DNA of 64,000 bases from Hydractinia symbiolongicarpus (lineage: Eukaryota; Cnidaria; Hydrozoa; Anthoathecata; Hydractiniidae), in contig NC_079883.1 in NCBI RefSeq assembly GCF_029227915.1, positions 29,452,001 through 29,516,000 of the forward strand, written 5' to 3'. Below, in pieces: positions 12,583-26,204 of the stretch. Both the position numbers and the translations under genes were made by a program. The notes beneath the pieces are model-generated. The model was not told the DNA's origin, searched no databases, and saw only the letters and a list, made by a program, of their open reading frames with translations. Numbering within the stretch: position 1 is the first letter of the stretch; every line of letters starts with the position of its first letter.

Positions 12583-13982
12583 TTTAGTGATATTTTTCAG
12601 ATATTGCTAAGTTATATCGCTATTAAAAGTGAAACGATTGACTGTGGAACTTAATTGAACTAACTTTGGACTGTGACCTTATGAATGTGATAAGTGAGCC
12701 AACTGGACCCAAGAAATAACATTCTTCTTAATTTGACATGATTGCCGGAACTCAGCGATTACACTGGGCGCTGTGGTAGCGCTTCATTTAAAAATTTAAA
12801 TAAAAAAGTTATTTTTCACTGTGGGGCCAATCCTAGCCGTTATCACGCGCTGAAGAAATAGCGACAGTTTCAAAAACTACATTTCATTGACTTTCTAACG
12901 GTATCAATCCGTTTGAGTTACAACGGTTGCGTCACATATTCGTCCCCACATGTATTTAGCGATAGTATTCGGATATTACTAGGTTGCATCGCTTTTATCA
13001 GTGAAACGTTTGACTGTGGAACTTAATTAAACTAACTTTGGACTGTGTCCTTATGAATGTGATAAGTGAGCCAACTGGACCCAAGAAATAACATTCTTCT
13101 TAATTTGACATGATTGCCGGAACTCAGCGATTACACTGCGCGCTGTGGTAGCGCTTCATTTAAATATTTAAATAAAAAAGTTATTTTTCACTGTGGGACC
13201 AATACTAGCCGTTATCACGCGCTGAAGAAATAGCGACAGTTTCAAAAACTACATTTCATTGACTTTCTAACGGTATCAATCCGTTTGAGTTACAACGGTT
13301 GCGTAACATATTCGTCCCCACATGTATTTAGCGACAGTATTCGGATATTACTAGGTTGCATCGCTTTTATCAGTGAAACGTTTGACTGTGGGACTTAATT
13401 CAACTGATTTTGGACTTTGACCTTATTAATGTGATAAATGAGCCATTTTGACTACAAGAAATAACATTCTTCTTAATTTGACATGATTGCTGGAATTCAG
13501 CGAGTACACTAGGCTCTGTGGTCGTGCTTTATTTAAAAAGTTAGATAGATATGCCTCTTTTTACTGTGGGACTAATCCTGGCCGTTAGCACGCGCTGAAG
13601 AAACAGAGACATTCTCAAAAACTACATTTCATCGACTTCTTGGCGGTGTCAATCCGTTTGAGTTACAACGTTGCATCACATATTCGTACCAACATGTATT
13701 TAGCGATAGTATTCGGATGTTACTAGGTTGCATCGCTTATAACAGTGAAACGTTTGACTGTGGGACTTAATTGAACTGATTTTGGACTTTGACTTTATAA
13801 ATGTGATATATGAGACAGTTTGACTACAAGAAATAGCATTCTTCTTAATTTGACATGATTGCTGGAACTCAGCGATTGCACTGGGCACTGTGGTAGAGTT
13901 TTATTTTTAAATTAAATTAAATAAGTCATTTTTTACTGTGGGAACAATCCCAGCCGTTAGTTCGCGCTGAAGAAATAGAGAC
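12567..13982. repeat. Third copy of block ~1025-2440
   Basis: The displacement is 11,542 bp (31 units) from the first copy. Part of it also matches 9,130-10,245 at 3,723 bp (10 units). Shared markers include GTAACATATTCG, GCGACAGTATTCGG and GATATGCCTC. It ends at GAAATAGAGAC, after which the sequence becomes GGTTTAAAAAC rather than AGTTTAAAAAAC. The first 14 kb is therefore a mosaic of at least four displaced copies. Confidence 0.85.
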
Positions 13983-14878
13983 GGTTTAAAAACTACATTT
14001 CATTGACTTTCTAACGGTGTTAATCCGTTTGAGTTACAACGGTCGCGTCACATTTTCGTACCAACATGTATTTTGCAATAGTATTCGGATATTACTATGT
14101 TACATCGCTTTTAACAGTGAAACGTTTGACTGTGGGACTTAATTGAACTGATTTTGGACTTTGACCTTATAAATGTGATAAATGAGCCGGTTTGACTACA
14201 AGAAATAACATTCTTCTTAACTTGACATGATTGCTGGAACTCAGCGATTACACTGGGCGCTGTGGCAGCGCTTTATTAAAAATTTAAATAAAAAAGTCAT
14301 TTTTTACTGTGGGACCAATCCTAGTCGTTATCGCCGCCTGAAGAAATAGCGACAGTTTCAAAAACTACATTTTATTGATTTTCTAATGGTATCAATCCGT
14401 TTCAGTTACAACTGTTGCGTCACATTTTCGTCCCCACATGTATTTTGCAATAGTATTCGGATATTACTATGTTACATCGCTTTTAACAGTGAAACGTTTG
14501 ACTGTGGGACTTAATTGAACTGATTTTGGATTTTGGCCATATAGATGTGATAAATGAGCCAGTTTGACTACAAGAAGTAACATTCTTCTTAATTTGACTT
14601 GATTGCTGGAACTCAGCGATTGCACTGGGCACTGTGGTAGCGTTTTATTTAAAAGTTAAGTTAAATAGGTCATTTTTTACTTTGGGACCAATCCCAGCCG
14701 TTAGTCGCGCTGAAGAAATAGAGACGGTTTAAAAACTACATTTCATTGACTTTCTAACGGTGTTAATCCGTTTGAGTTACAACGGTTACGTCACATTTTC
14801 GTACCAACATGTATTTACTGTTTTTCTTCCGATATGACTAAGTTGCATCGCTTTTAACAGTGAGACGATTGACTGTGG
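13983..14878. repeat. Satellite units, mixed types
   Basis: This stretch is ordinary satellite of about 2.4 units. The part 14,110-14,580 recurs at 17,085-17,555 with the rare TCGCCGCCTGAAG. I see nothing other than satellite. Confidence 0.75.
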
Positions 14879-17110
14879 GACTTAATTGAACTGATTTTGG
14901 ACTTTGACTTTATAAATGTGATATATGAGACAGTTTGACTACAAGAAATAGCATTCTTCTTAATTTGATATGATTGCTGGAACTCAGCGATTGCACTGGG
15001 CACTGTGGTAGAGTTTTATTTATAAATTAAATTAAATAAGTCATTTTTTACTGTGGGACCAATCCCAGCCGTTTTTCGCCCTGAAGAAATAGAGACAGTT
15101 TTAAAAATTACATTTCATTGACTTTCTAACGGTGTCAATCCGTTTGAGTTAAAACGGTTGCGTCACATATTCGTACCAACATGTATTTAGTGATATCTTT
15201 CCGATGTTACTAAGTTGTATCGCTTTTAACAGTGAAACGATTGATTGTGGGAATTAATTGAACTGATTTTGAACTTTGACCTTGTAAATGTGATAAATGA
15301 GCCAGTTTGACTACAAGAAGTCACATTCTTCTTAATTTGACTTGATTGCTGGAACTCAGCGATTGCACTGGGCACTGTGGTAGCGTTTTATTTAAAAGTT
15401 AAGTTAAATAAGTCATTTTTTACTTTGGGACCAATCCCAGCCGTTAGTTCGCGCTGGAGAAGTTGAGACGGTTTAAAAACTACATTTCATTGACTTTCTA
15501 ACGGTGTTAATCCGTTTGAGTTACAACGGTTGCGTCACATTTTCGTACCAATATGTATTTACTGTTTTTCTTCCGATATGACTAAGTTGCATCGCTTTTA
15601 AAAGTGAGACGATTGACTGTGGGACTTAATTGAACTGATTCTGGACTGTGACCTTGTAAATGCGATAAATGAGCCAACTGGGCTCCAAGGAATAACATTC
15701 TTCTTAATTCGACATGATTGCTGAAATTCACAGAGCACACTAGGCTCTGTGGTAGTGCTTTATTTAAAAGGTTAGATAAATAAGTCTCTTTTTACTGGGG
15801 GACTAATCCTGGCCGTTAGCACGCGCTGAAGAAACAGAGACATTCTCAAAAACCACATTTCATCGACTTCTTGACTGTATCAATCTGTTTGAGTTACAAC
15901 GTTGCATCACATATTCGTACCAACATGTGTTTCGCAATAGTATTCGGACATTACTAGGTTGCATCGCTTTTAACAGTGAAAAGTTTGACTGTGGGACTTA
16001 ATTGAACTGATTTTGGACTTTGACTTTATAAATGTGATATATGAGACAGTTTGACTACAAGAAATAGCATTCTTCTTAATTTGATATGATTGCTGGAACT
16101 CAGCGATTGCACTGGGCACTGTGGTAGAGTTTTATTTATAAATTAAATTAAATAAGTCATTTTTTACTGTGGGACCAATCCCAGCCGTTAGTTCGCCCTG
16201 AAGAAATAGAGACAGTTTTAAAAATTACATTTCATTGACTTTCTAACGGTGTCAATCCGTTTGAGTTAAAACGGTTGCGTCACATATTCGTACCAACATG
16301 TATTTAGTGATATCTTTCCGATGTTACTAAGTTATATCGCTTTTAACAGTGAAACGATTGACTGTGGGAATTAATTGAACTGATTTTGGACTTTGACCTT
16401 GTAAATGTGATAAATGAGCCAGTTTGACTACAAGAAGTCACATTCTTCTTAATTTGACTTGATTGCTGGAACTCAGCGATTGCACTGGGCACTGTGGTAG
16501 CGTTTTATTTAAAAGTTAAGTTAAATAAGTCATTTTTTACTTTGGGACCAATCCCAGCCGTTAGTTCGCGCTGAAGAAATTGAGACGGTTTAAAAACTAC
16601 ATTTCATTGACTTTCTAACGGTGTTAATCCGTTTGAGTTACAACGGTTGCGTCACATTTTCGTACCAACATGTATTTACTGTTTTTCTTCCGATATGACT
16701 AAGTTGCATCGCTTTAACAGTGAGACGATTGACTGTGGGACTTAATTGAACTGATTCTGGACTGTGACCTTGTAAATGCGATAAATGAGCCAACTGGGCT
16801 CTAAGGAATAACATTCTTCTTAATTCGACATGATTGCTGAAATTCACCGAGCACACTAGGCTCTGTGGTAGTGCTTTATTTTAAAGGTTAGATAAATAAC
16901 TCTCTTTTTACTGTGGGACTAATCCTGGCCGTTAGCACGCGCTGAAGAAACAGAGACATTCTCAAAAACCACATTTCATCGACTTCTTGACTGTATCAAT
17001 CTGTTTGAGTTACAACGTTGCATCACATATTCGTACCAACATGTGTTTCGCAATAGTATTCGGACATTACTAGGTTGCATCGCTTTTAACAGTGAAAAGT
17101 TTGACTGTGG
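14879..17110. repeat. Three-unit tandem duplication (1,116 bp x 2)
   Basis: Copies of about 14,879-15,995 and 15,996-17,110 match at 1,116 bp. Shared markers are TTAATTTGATATGATTG (14,961 and 16,077), AGTCACATTC, GAGTTAAAACGG and CACATTTTCGTACC. Small differences exist: the first copy reads CGTTTTTCGCCC near 15,070 where the second has CGTTAGTTCGCCC. The second copy is followed by a unit type that also precedes the pair at 14,110, so the duplication sits inside a larger 8-unit period. Confidence 0.85.
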
Positions 17111-17555
17111 GACTTAATTGAACTGATTTTGGACTTTGACCTTATAAATGCGATAAATGAGCCGGTTTGACTACAGGAAATAACATTCTTCTTAACTTGA
17201 CATGATTGCTGGAACTTAGCGATTACACTGGGCGCTGTGGCAGCGCTTTATTAAAAATTTAAATAAAAAAGTCTTTTTTTACTGTGGGACCAATCCTAGT
17301 CGTTATCGCCGCCTGAAGAAATAGCGACAGTTTCAAAAACTACATTTTATTGACTTTCTAATGGTATCAATCCGTTTCAGTTACAACTGTTGCGTCACAT
17401 ATTCGTCCCAACATGTATTTTGCAATAGTATTCGGATATTACTAGGTTACATCGCTTTTAACAGTGAAACGTTTGACTGTGGGACTTAATTGAACTGATT
17501 TTGGATTTTGACCATATAGATGTGATAAATGAGCCAGTTTGACTACAAGAAGTAA
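17085..17555. repeat. Copy of 14,110-14,580 (8-unit displacement)
   Basis: The displacement is 2,975 bp. Both copies have the unusual AGTCGTTATCGCCGCCTG, TGTGGCAGCGC, GAGCCGGTTTGAC and TTACAACTGTTGC. This brackets the three-unit duplication and marks an 8-unit period in this part of the array. Confidence 0.82.
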
Positions 17556-18904
17556 CATTCTTCTTAATTTGACATGATCGCTGGAACTCAGCGATTACAG
17601 TGGGCACTGTGGTAACTCTTTGTTAAAAAATTAAGATGAATAAGTCTGTTTTTACTGTGGGACCAATCCTAGCCGTTAGTTCTCACTGAAGAAGTAGAGA
17701 CAGTTTCAAAAACTATATTTCATTGACTTTTTAACGGTGTCAATCCGTTTGAGTTACAACGGTTGCGTCACATATTCGTACCAACATGTATTTAGTGATT
17801 TTCTTCCAATTTTACTAAGTTGTATTGCTTTTAATAGTGAAACGATTGACTGTGAGAATTAATTGAACTGACTCTGGACTATGTCCTTATAAATGTGATA
17901 GATGAGCCAATTGGTCTCCAAGGAATAACTTTCTTCTTAATTTGACGTGATGGCTGGAATTAAGCGATTACACTAGGCTCTGTGGTAGCGTTTTATTTAA
18001 AAATTAAGAAAAATAAGTCTTCTCTTACTGTGGGACCAATCCTGGCCGTTAGCACGCGCTGAAGAAATAGAAACATCCTCAAAAACTAGATTTCATCGAC
18101 TTCTTAGCGGTATCAATCCGTTTGAGTTATTACGGTTGCGTCACATATATTTACATGTATTTAGCGATAGTATTTGGATATTACTAGGTTTGATCGCTTT
18201 TAACAGTAAAACGTTTGACTGTGGGAATTAATTGAACTGATTTTAGACTTTGACCTTATAAATGTGATAAATGAGCAAGTTCGACTACAAGAAGTAACAT
18301 TCTTCTTAATTTGACATGATTGCTGGAACTCAGCGATTGCACTGGGCGCTGTGGTAGAGTTTTGTTTAAAAATTAAGTTAAATAACTCATTTTTTACTGT
18401 GGGACCAATCCCAGCCGTTAGTTTGCGCTGAAGAAATAGCGACAGTTTCATAAAGTACATTTCATTGACTTTCTAACGGTATCAATCCGTTTGAGTTACA
18501 ACTGTTGCGTCACATGTTCGTCTCCACATGTATTTAGCGATAGTATTCGGATATTACTAGGTTGCATCGCTTTTAACAGTAAAACGGTTGACTGTGGGAC
18601 TTAATTGAACTGATTTTGGACTTTGACCTTATAAATGTGATAAATGAGCCAGTTTGACTACAAGAAGTAACATTCTTCTTAATTTGACTTGATCGCTGGA
18701 ACTCAGCAATTGCACTGGGCACTGTGGTAGCGTTTTATTTAAAAGTTAAGTTAAATAAGTCATTTTTTACTTTGGGAACAATCCAAGCCGCTAGTTCGCG
18801 CTGAAGAAATGGAGACGGTTTAAAAACAACATTTCATTGACTTTCTAACGGGGTTAATCCGTTTGAGTTACAACGGTTGCTTCACATATTCGTACCAACA
18901 TGTA
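17556..18904. repeat. Satellite units upstream of dimer repeat
   Basis: This is ordinary satellite of about 3.6 units. The unit near 17,790-18,180 is the same type as those of the dimer repeat that follows (displacement 1,114 bp). The segment 18,590-18,808, with CAGCAATTGCAC and ATCCAAGCCGCTAG, has its closest match 37 units away at 32,359-32,577. No gene is seen. Confidence 0.78.
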
Positions 18905-20388
18905 TTTAGTGATTTTCTTCCAATTTTACTAAGTTGTATTGCTTTTAATAGTGAAACGATTGACTGTGGGAATTAATTGAACTGACTCTGGACTATGTCC
19001 TTATAAATGTGATAGATGAGCCAATTGGTTGCCAAGGAATAACTTTCTTCTTAATTTGACGTGATGGCTGGAATTAAGCGATTACACTAGGCTCTGTGGT
19101 AGCGCTTTATTTAAAAATTTAGAAAAATAAGTCTTTTCTTACTGTGGGACCAATCCTGGCCGTTAGCACGCGCTGAAGAAATAGAGACATCCTCAAAAAC
19201 CAGATTTCATCGACTTCTTGACGGTATCAATCCGTTTGAGTTATTACGGTTGCGTCACATATATTTACATGTATTGAGTGATAGTATTTGGGTATTAGTA
19301 GGTTGGATTGCTTTTAACAATAAAACGTTTGACTGTGGGAATTAATTAAACTGATTTTAGACTTTGACCTTATAAATGTGATAAATAAGCAAGTTCGACT
19401 CCAAGAAGTAACATTCTTCTTAATTTGACATGATTGCTGAAACTCAGCGATTACAGCGGGCACTGCGGTAACTCTTTGTTAAAAAATTAGGATAAATAAG
19501 TCTGTTTTTACTGTGGGACCAATCCTAGCCGTTAGTTCGCGCTGAAGAAATAGAGACAGTTTCAAAAATTACATTTTATTGACTTTCTAACGGTGTCAAT
19601 CCGTTTGAGTTACAACGGTTGCGTCACATATTCGTACCAACATGTATTTAGTGATTTTCTTCCAATTTTACTAAGTTGTATTGCTTTTAATAGTGAAACG
19701 ATTGACTGTGGGAATTAATTGAACTGACTCTGGACTATGTCCTTATAAATGTGATAGATGAGCCAATTGGTTGCCAAGGAATAACTTTCTTCTTAATTTG
19801 ACGTGATGGCTGGAATTAAGCGATTACACTAGGCTCTGTGGTAGCGCTTTATTTAAAAATTTAGAAAAATAAGTCTTTTCTTACTGTGGGACCAATCCTG
19901 GCCGTTAGCACGCGCTGAAGAAATAGAGACATCCTCAAAAACCAGATTTCATCGACTTCTTGACGGTATCAATCCGTTTGAGTTATTACGGTTGCGTCAC
20001 ATATATTTACATGTATTGAGTGATAGTATTTGGGTATTAGTAGGTTGGATTGCTTTTAACAATAAAACGTTTGACTGTGGGAATTAATTAAACTGATTTT
20101 AGACTTTGACCTTATAAATGTGATAAATAAGCAAGTTCGACTCCAAGAAGTAACATTCTTCTTAATTTGACATGATTGCTGAAACTCAGCGATTACAGCG
20201 GGCACTGCGGTAACTCTTTGTTAAAAAATTAGGATAAATAAGTCTGTTTTTACTGTGGGACCAATCCTAGCCGTTAGTTCGCGCTGAAGAAATAGAGACA
20301 GTTTCAAAAATTACATTTTATTGACTTTCTAACGGTGTCAATCCGTTTGAGTTACAACGGTTGCGTCACATATTCGTACCAACATGTA
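18905..20388. repeat. Two-unit tandem duplication (742 bp x 2)
   Basis: Copies 18,905-19,646 and 19,647-20,388 match at 742 bp. They share GGTTGCCAAGGAATAAC (19,027 and 19,769), CATGTATTGAGTGATAG, GGGTATTAGTAGG and TTACAGCGGGCACTGCGG. Both edges fall at CATGTATTTAGTGA. The match is close to perfect, indicating a young event. Confidence 0.9.
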
Positions 20389-22305
20389 TTTAGTCATATC
20401 TTTCCGATGTTACTAAGTTATATCGCTTTTAACAGTGAAACGATTGACTGTGGAACTTAATTGAACTAACTTTGGACTGTGACCTTATAAATGTGATAAG
20501 TGAGCCAACTGGATCCAAGAAATAACATTCTTCTTAATTTGACATGATTGCCGGAACTCAGCGATTACACTGGGCGCTGTGGTAGCACTTCATTTAAAAA
20601 TTTAAAAAGAAAAGTCATTTTTTACTGTGGGACCAATCCTAGCCGTTATCGCGCGCTGAAGAAATAGCGATAGTTTCAAAAACTACATTTTATTGACTTT
20701 CTAATGGTATCAATCCGTTTCAGTTACAACTGTTGCGTCACATATTCGTCCCCACATGTATTTTGCAATAGTATTCGGATATTACTAGGTTGTATCGCTT
20801 TTAACAGTGAAACGTTTGACATTGGGACTTAATTGAACTGATTTTGGACTTTGACCTTATAAATGTGATAAATGAGCCAGTTTAACTACAAGAAGTAACA
20901 TTTTTTCTAAATTTGACTTGATTGCTGGAAATCAGCGATCGCACTGGGCGCTCTCGTAGAGTTTTATTTAAAAAAAATTAAATAAGTCATTTTTTACTGT
21001 GGGACCAATCCCAGCCGTTATCGCGCGCTGAAGAAATAGCGACAGTTTCAAAAACTACATTTCATTCACTTTCTAACGGTATCAATTTTTTGAGTTACGA
21101 CGGTTGCGCCAAATATTCGTCCCCACATGTATTCAGCGATAGTATTTGGATATTACTAGGTTGCATCGCTTTTAACAGTGAAAAGTTTGACTGTGGGACT
21201 TAATTGAACTGATTTTGAACTTTGACCTTATAAATGTGATAAATGAGCCTGTTTGATTACAGGAAGTAACATTCTTCCTAATTTGACTTGATTGCTGGAA
21301 CTCAGCGATAGCACTGGGCGCTGTGGTAGAGTTTTATTTAAAAATTAGGCTAAAAAAGTCATTTTTTACTGTGGGACCAATCCCAGCCGTTAGTTGGCGC
21401 TGAAGAAATAGAGACATTCTCAAAAACTGCATTTCATTGACTTCTTGCCGGTATCAATCCGTTTGAGTTACAACGGCTGCGTCACATATTCGTACCAACA
21501 TGTATTTAGCGATAGTATTCGGATATTACTAGGTTGCATTGTTTTTAACAGCGAAACGTTTGACTGTGGGACTTAATTGAACTGATTTTGGACTTGGACC
21601 TTATAAATGTGATAAATGAGCCAGTTTGACTACAAGAAATAGCATTCTTCTTAATTTGACTTGATTGCTGGAAATCAGCGATCGCACTGGGAGCTGTGGT
21701 AGAGTTTTATTTAAAAAAGGTTAAATTAGTCATTTTTTACTGTGGGACCAATCCCAGCCGCTATCGCGTGCTGAAGAAATAGCGACAGTTTCAAAAACTA
21801 CATTTCATTCACTTTCTAACGGTATCAATCCTTTGAGTTACGACGGTTGCGCCAAATATTCGTCCCCACATGTATTCAGCGATAGTATTTGGATATTACT
21901 AGGTTGCATCGCTTTTAACAGTGAAAAGTTTGACTGTAGGACTTAATTGAACTGATTTTGGACTTTGACCTTATAAATGTGATAAATTAGCCGGTTTGAT
22001 TACAGGAAGTAAAATTCCTCCTAATTTGACTTGATTGCTGGAATTCAGCGAGTACACTAGGCTCTGTGGTAGTGCTTTATTTAAAAATTTAGATAAATAA
22101 GTCTTTTTTTTCTGTGGGACTAATACTGGCCGTTAGCACGCGCTAAAGAAATAGAGACATTCTCAAAAACTACATTTCATTGACTTCTTGCCGGTATCAA
22201 TCCGTTTGAGTTACAACGGTTGCGTCACATATTCGTACCAACATGTATTTAGCGATAGTATTCAGATATTACTAGGTTGCATCGTTTTTAACAGTGAAAC
22301 GTTTG
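20270..22305. repeat. 20-unit higher-order block, copied at ~27,715 and ~40,000
   Basis: From about 20,270 the sequence matches 27,715 onward at 7,445 bp (20 units), with a further copy from about 40,000. Markers are AAAAATTACATTTTATTG, TTAAAAAGAAAA, TTGACATTGGG or TTGACTTTGGG, and GCGCTCTCGTAGAG. The left edge lies in the stretch between ACTGTGGGAC and CGCTGAAGAAATAG. In this first copy five further units follow (22,306-24,164) that the other copies lack. The match then resumes at 24,165 with a displacement of 5,586 bp. Confidence 0.85.
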
Positions 22306-24164
22306 ACTGTGGGACTTAATTGAACTGATTTTGGACTTGGACCTTATAAATGTGATAAATGAGCCAGTTTGACTCCAAGAAATAGCATTCTTCTTAATTT
22401 GACTTGATTGCTGGAAATCAGCGATCGCACTGGGAGCTGTGGTAGAGTTTTATTTAAAAAAGGTTAAATTAGTCATTTTTTACTGTGGGACCAATCCCAG
22501 CCGTTATCGCGTGCTGAAGAAATAGCGACAGTTTCAAAAACTACATTTCATTCACTTTCTAACGGTATCAATCCTTTGAGTTACGACGGTTGCGCCAAAT
22601 ATTCGTCCCCACATGTATTCAGCGATAGTATTTGGATATTACTAGGTTGCATCGCTTTTAACAGTGAAAAGTTTGACTGTAGGACTTAATTGAACTGATT
22701 TTGGACTTTGACCTTATAAATGTGATAAATTAGCCGGTTTGATTACAGGAAGTAAAATTCCTCCTAATTTGACTTGATTGCTGGAATTCAGCGAGTACAC
22801 TAGGCTCTGTGGTAGTGCTTTATTTAAAAATTTAGATAAATAAGTCTTTTTTTTCTGTGGGACTAATACTGGCCGTTAGCACGCGCTAAAGAAATAGAGA
22901 CATTCTCAAAAACTACATTTCATTGACTTCTTGCCGGTATCAATCCGTTTGAGTTACAACGGTTGCGTCACATATTCGTACCAACATGTATTTAGCGATA
23001 GTATTCAGATATTACTAGGTTGCATCGTTTTTAACAGCGAAACGTTTGACTGTGGGACTTAATTGAACTGATTTTGAACTTTGACCTTATAAATGTGATA
23101 AATGAGCCAGTTTGATTACAGGAAGTAACATTCTTCCTAATTTGACTTGATTGCTGGAACTCAGCGATAGCACTGGGCGCTGTGGTAGAGTTTTATTTAA
23201 AAATTAGGCTAAAAAAGTCATTTTTTACTGTGGGACCAATCCCAGCCGTTAGTTGGCGCTGAAGAAATAGAGACATTCTCAAAAACTGCATTTCATTGAC
23301 TTCTTGCCGGTATCAATCCGTTTGAGTTACAACGGCTGCGTCACATATTCGTACCAACATGTATTTAGCGATAGTATTCGGATATTACTAGGTTGCATTG
23401 TTTTTAACAGCGAAACGTTTGACTGTGGGACTTAATTGAACTGATTTTGGACTTGGACCTTATAAATGTGATAAATGAGCCAGTTTGACTACAAGAAATA
23501 GCATTCTTCTTAATTTGACTTGATTGCTGGAAATCAGCGATCGCACTGGGCGCTGTGGTAGAGTTTTATTTATAAAAAGTTAAATTAGTCATTTTTTACT
23601 GTGGGACCAATCCCAGCCGTTATCGCGTGCTGAAGAAATAGCGACAGTTTCAAAAACTACATTTCATTCACTTTCTAACGGTATCAATCCTTTGAGTTAC
23701 GACGGTTGCGCCAAATATTCGTCCCCACATGTATTCAGCGATAGTATTTGGATATTACTAGGTTGCATCGCTTTTAACAGTGAAAAGTTTGACTGTAGGA
23801 CTTAATTGAACTGATTTTGGACTTTGACCTTATAAATGTGATAAATTAGCCGGTTTGATTACAGGAAGTAAAATTCCTCCTAATTTGACTTGATTGCTGG
23901 AATTCAGCGAGTACACTAGGCTCTGTGGTAGTGCTTTATTTAAAAATTTAGATAAATAAGTCTTTTTTTTCTGTGGGACTAATACTGGCCGTTAGCACGC
24001 GCTAAAGAAATAGAGACATTCTCAAAAACTACATTTCATTGACTTCTTGCCGGTATCAATCCGTTTGAGTTACAACGGTTGCGTCACATATTCGTACCAA
24101 CATGTATTTAGCGATAGTATTCAGATATTACTAGGTTGCATCGTTTTTAACAGCGAAACGTTTG
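21205..24164. repeat. 3+2+3 unit expansion
   Basis: Three unit types occur as m1-m2-m3 (21,205-22,305), m2-m3 (22,306-23,048) and m1-m2-m3 (23,049-24,164). The m2-m3 pair repeats at 743 bp and the whole at 1,859 bp. Markers are AACTTTGACC after GATTTTG and TTAGGCTAAAAAAG for m1, the 8 bp palindrome GCGATCGC for m2, and GGAAGTAAAATTCCTCC for m3. The eight units are what two unequal exchanges would leave. They explain the five-unit difference between this block and its 20-unit partner. Confidence 0.85.
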
Positions 24165-25060
24165 ACTGTGGGACTTAATTGAACTGATTTTGGACTCTGA
24201 CCTTATAAATGTGATAAATGAGCCAGTTTGACTACAAGAAGTAACATCCTTCTTAATTTGACATGATTGCTGAAACTCAGCGATTACAGCGGGCACTGCG
24301 GTAACTGTTTGTGAAAAAATTAGGATAAATAAGTCTGTTTTTACTGTGGGACCAATCCTAGCCGTTAGTTCGCGCTGAAGAAGTAGAGACAGTTTCAAAA
24401 ACTATATTTTATTGACTTTCTAATGGTGTCAATCCGTTTCAGTTACAACGGTTGCGTCACATATTTGTACCAACATGTATTTAGTGATTTTCTTCCAATT
24501 TTACTAAGTTGTATTGCTTTTAACAGTGAAACGATTGACTGTGGGAATTAATTGAACTGACTCTGGACTATGTCCTTATAAATGTGAAGGATGAGCCAAT
24601 TGGTCTCCAAGGAATAACTTTCTTCTTAATTTGACGTGATGGCTTGGATTCAGCGATTACACTAGGCTCTGTGGTAGCGCTTTATTTAAAATTTAGATAA
24701 ATAAGTCTTTTTTTAATATGGGACCAATCCTAGCCGTTATCGCGCACTGAAGAAATAGCGACAGTTTCAAAAAATACATTTCATTGACTTTCTAACGGTA
24801 TCAATCCATTTGAGTTACAACGGTTGCGTCACATATTCGTACCAACATGTATTTAGCGATAGTATTCTGATATTGCTAGGTTGCATCGCTTTTAACATTG
24901 AAACGATTGACTCTGGGAATTAATTGAACTGATTTTGGACTGTGACCTTGTAAATGCGATAAATGAGCCAATTGGGCTCCAAGGAATAACATTCTTCTTA
25001 ATTCGACATGATTGCTGGAATTCAGCGAGTACACTAGGCTCTGTGGTAGTGCTTTATTTA
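24165..25060. repeat. T1-T2-T3 unit triplet, first occurrence
   Basis: T1 has ACATCCTTCTTAATTTGAC and TTACAGCGGGCACTGCGG. T2 has GGACTATGTCC, GTGAAGGATGAG and TGATGGCTTGGATT. T3 has TGACCTTGTAAATGCG and GGGCTCCAAGG. The same triplet recurs at 29,750, 42,407 and, amplified, at 34.3-37.6 and 46.2-50.2 kb. Displacement to the 29.75 kb copy is 5,586 bp (15 units). Confidence 0.82.
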
Positions 25061-26204
25061 AAAAATTAGATAAATAAGTCTTTTTTTACAGTGGGACTAA
25101 TATTGGCCGTTAGCACGCGCTGAAGAAATAGAGACATTCTCAAAAACTACATTTCATCGACTTCTTGCCGGTATCAATCCGTTTGAGTTACAACGGTTGC
25201 GTCACATATTCGTCCCCACATGTATTTTGCAATAGTATTCGGATATTACTAGGTTGCATCGCTTTTATCAGTGAAACGTTTGACTGTGGGACTTAATTGA
25301 ACTGATTTTGGACTTTGACCATATAGATGTGGTAAATGAGCCAGTTTGACTACAAGAAGTAACATCCTTCTTAATTTGACATGATTGCTGAAACTCAGCG
25401 ATTACAGCGGGCACTGCGGTAACTCTTTGTTAAAAAATTAGGATAAATAAGTCTGTTTTTACTGTGGGACCAATCCTAGCCGTTAGTTCGCGCTGAAGAA
25501 GTAGAGACAGTTTCAAAAACTATATTTCATTGACTTTCTAACGGTGCCAATCCGTTTCAGTTACAACGGTTGCGTCACATATTTGTACCAACATGTATTT
25601 AGTGATTTTCTTCCAATTTTACTAAGTTGTATTGCTTTTAACAGTGAAACGATTGACTGTGGGAATTAATTGAACTGACTCTGGACTATGTCCTTATAAA
25701 TGTGATAAATGAGCCAGTTTGACTGCAAGAAATAGCATTCTTCTTAATTTGACTTGATTGCTGGAAATCAGCGATCGCACTGGGCGCAGTGGTAGAGTTT
25801 TATTTAAAAAAAGTTAAATAAGTCAGCTTTTACTGTGGGACCAATCCTAGCCGTTAGTTCGCGCTGAAGAAATAGAGACAGTTTCAAAAACTACATTTCA
25901 TTGACTTTATAACGGTGTCAATCCGTTTGAGTTACAACGGTTTCGTCACATATTCGTACCAACATGTATTTAGCGATTTTTTTCTGATATTACTAGGTTG
26001 CATGGCCTTTAACAATGAAACGATTGACTGTGGGACTTAATTGAACTAACTTTGGACTGTGACCTTATAAATGTTATAAATAAGCCAGTTTGACTACAAG
26101 AAATAACATTCTTCTTAATTTGACATGATTGCTGGAACTCAGCGATTACACTGGGCGCTGTGGTAGCACTTTATTAAAAAATTTAAATAAAAGAGTCATT
26201 TTTT
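25061..26204. repeat. Satellite units, mixed types
   Basis: This contains a T1-type unit with ATATAGATGTGG (25,321), part of a T2-type unit, and from about 25,690 units with AGTCAGCTTTTACTG. The latter recur at 50,761 and 53,735. No gene or non-satellite insert is present. Confidence 0.78.

Noticed and set aside
669-14000. Repeated 62-codon minus-strand open frames (669-857, 2158-2346, 8860-9048, 9977-10165, 13700-13888)
   Set aside because: They are the same satellite segment seen several times, at whole-unit displacements. Most other units have stops in this frame. There is no domain, no start context and no splice structure.
20935-20942. GCGATCGC resembling the cyanobacterial HIP1 palindrome
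   Set aside because: It arises by one substitution from the usual GCGATTGC of the unit and spreads with the unit subfamily. There is no other cyanobacterial character.
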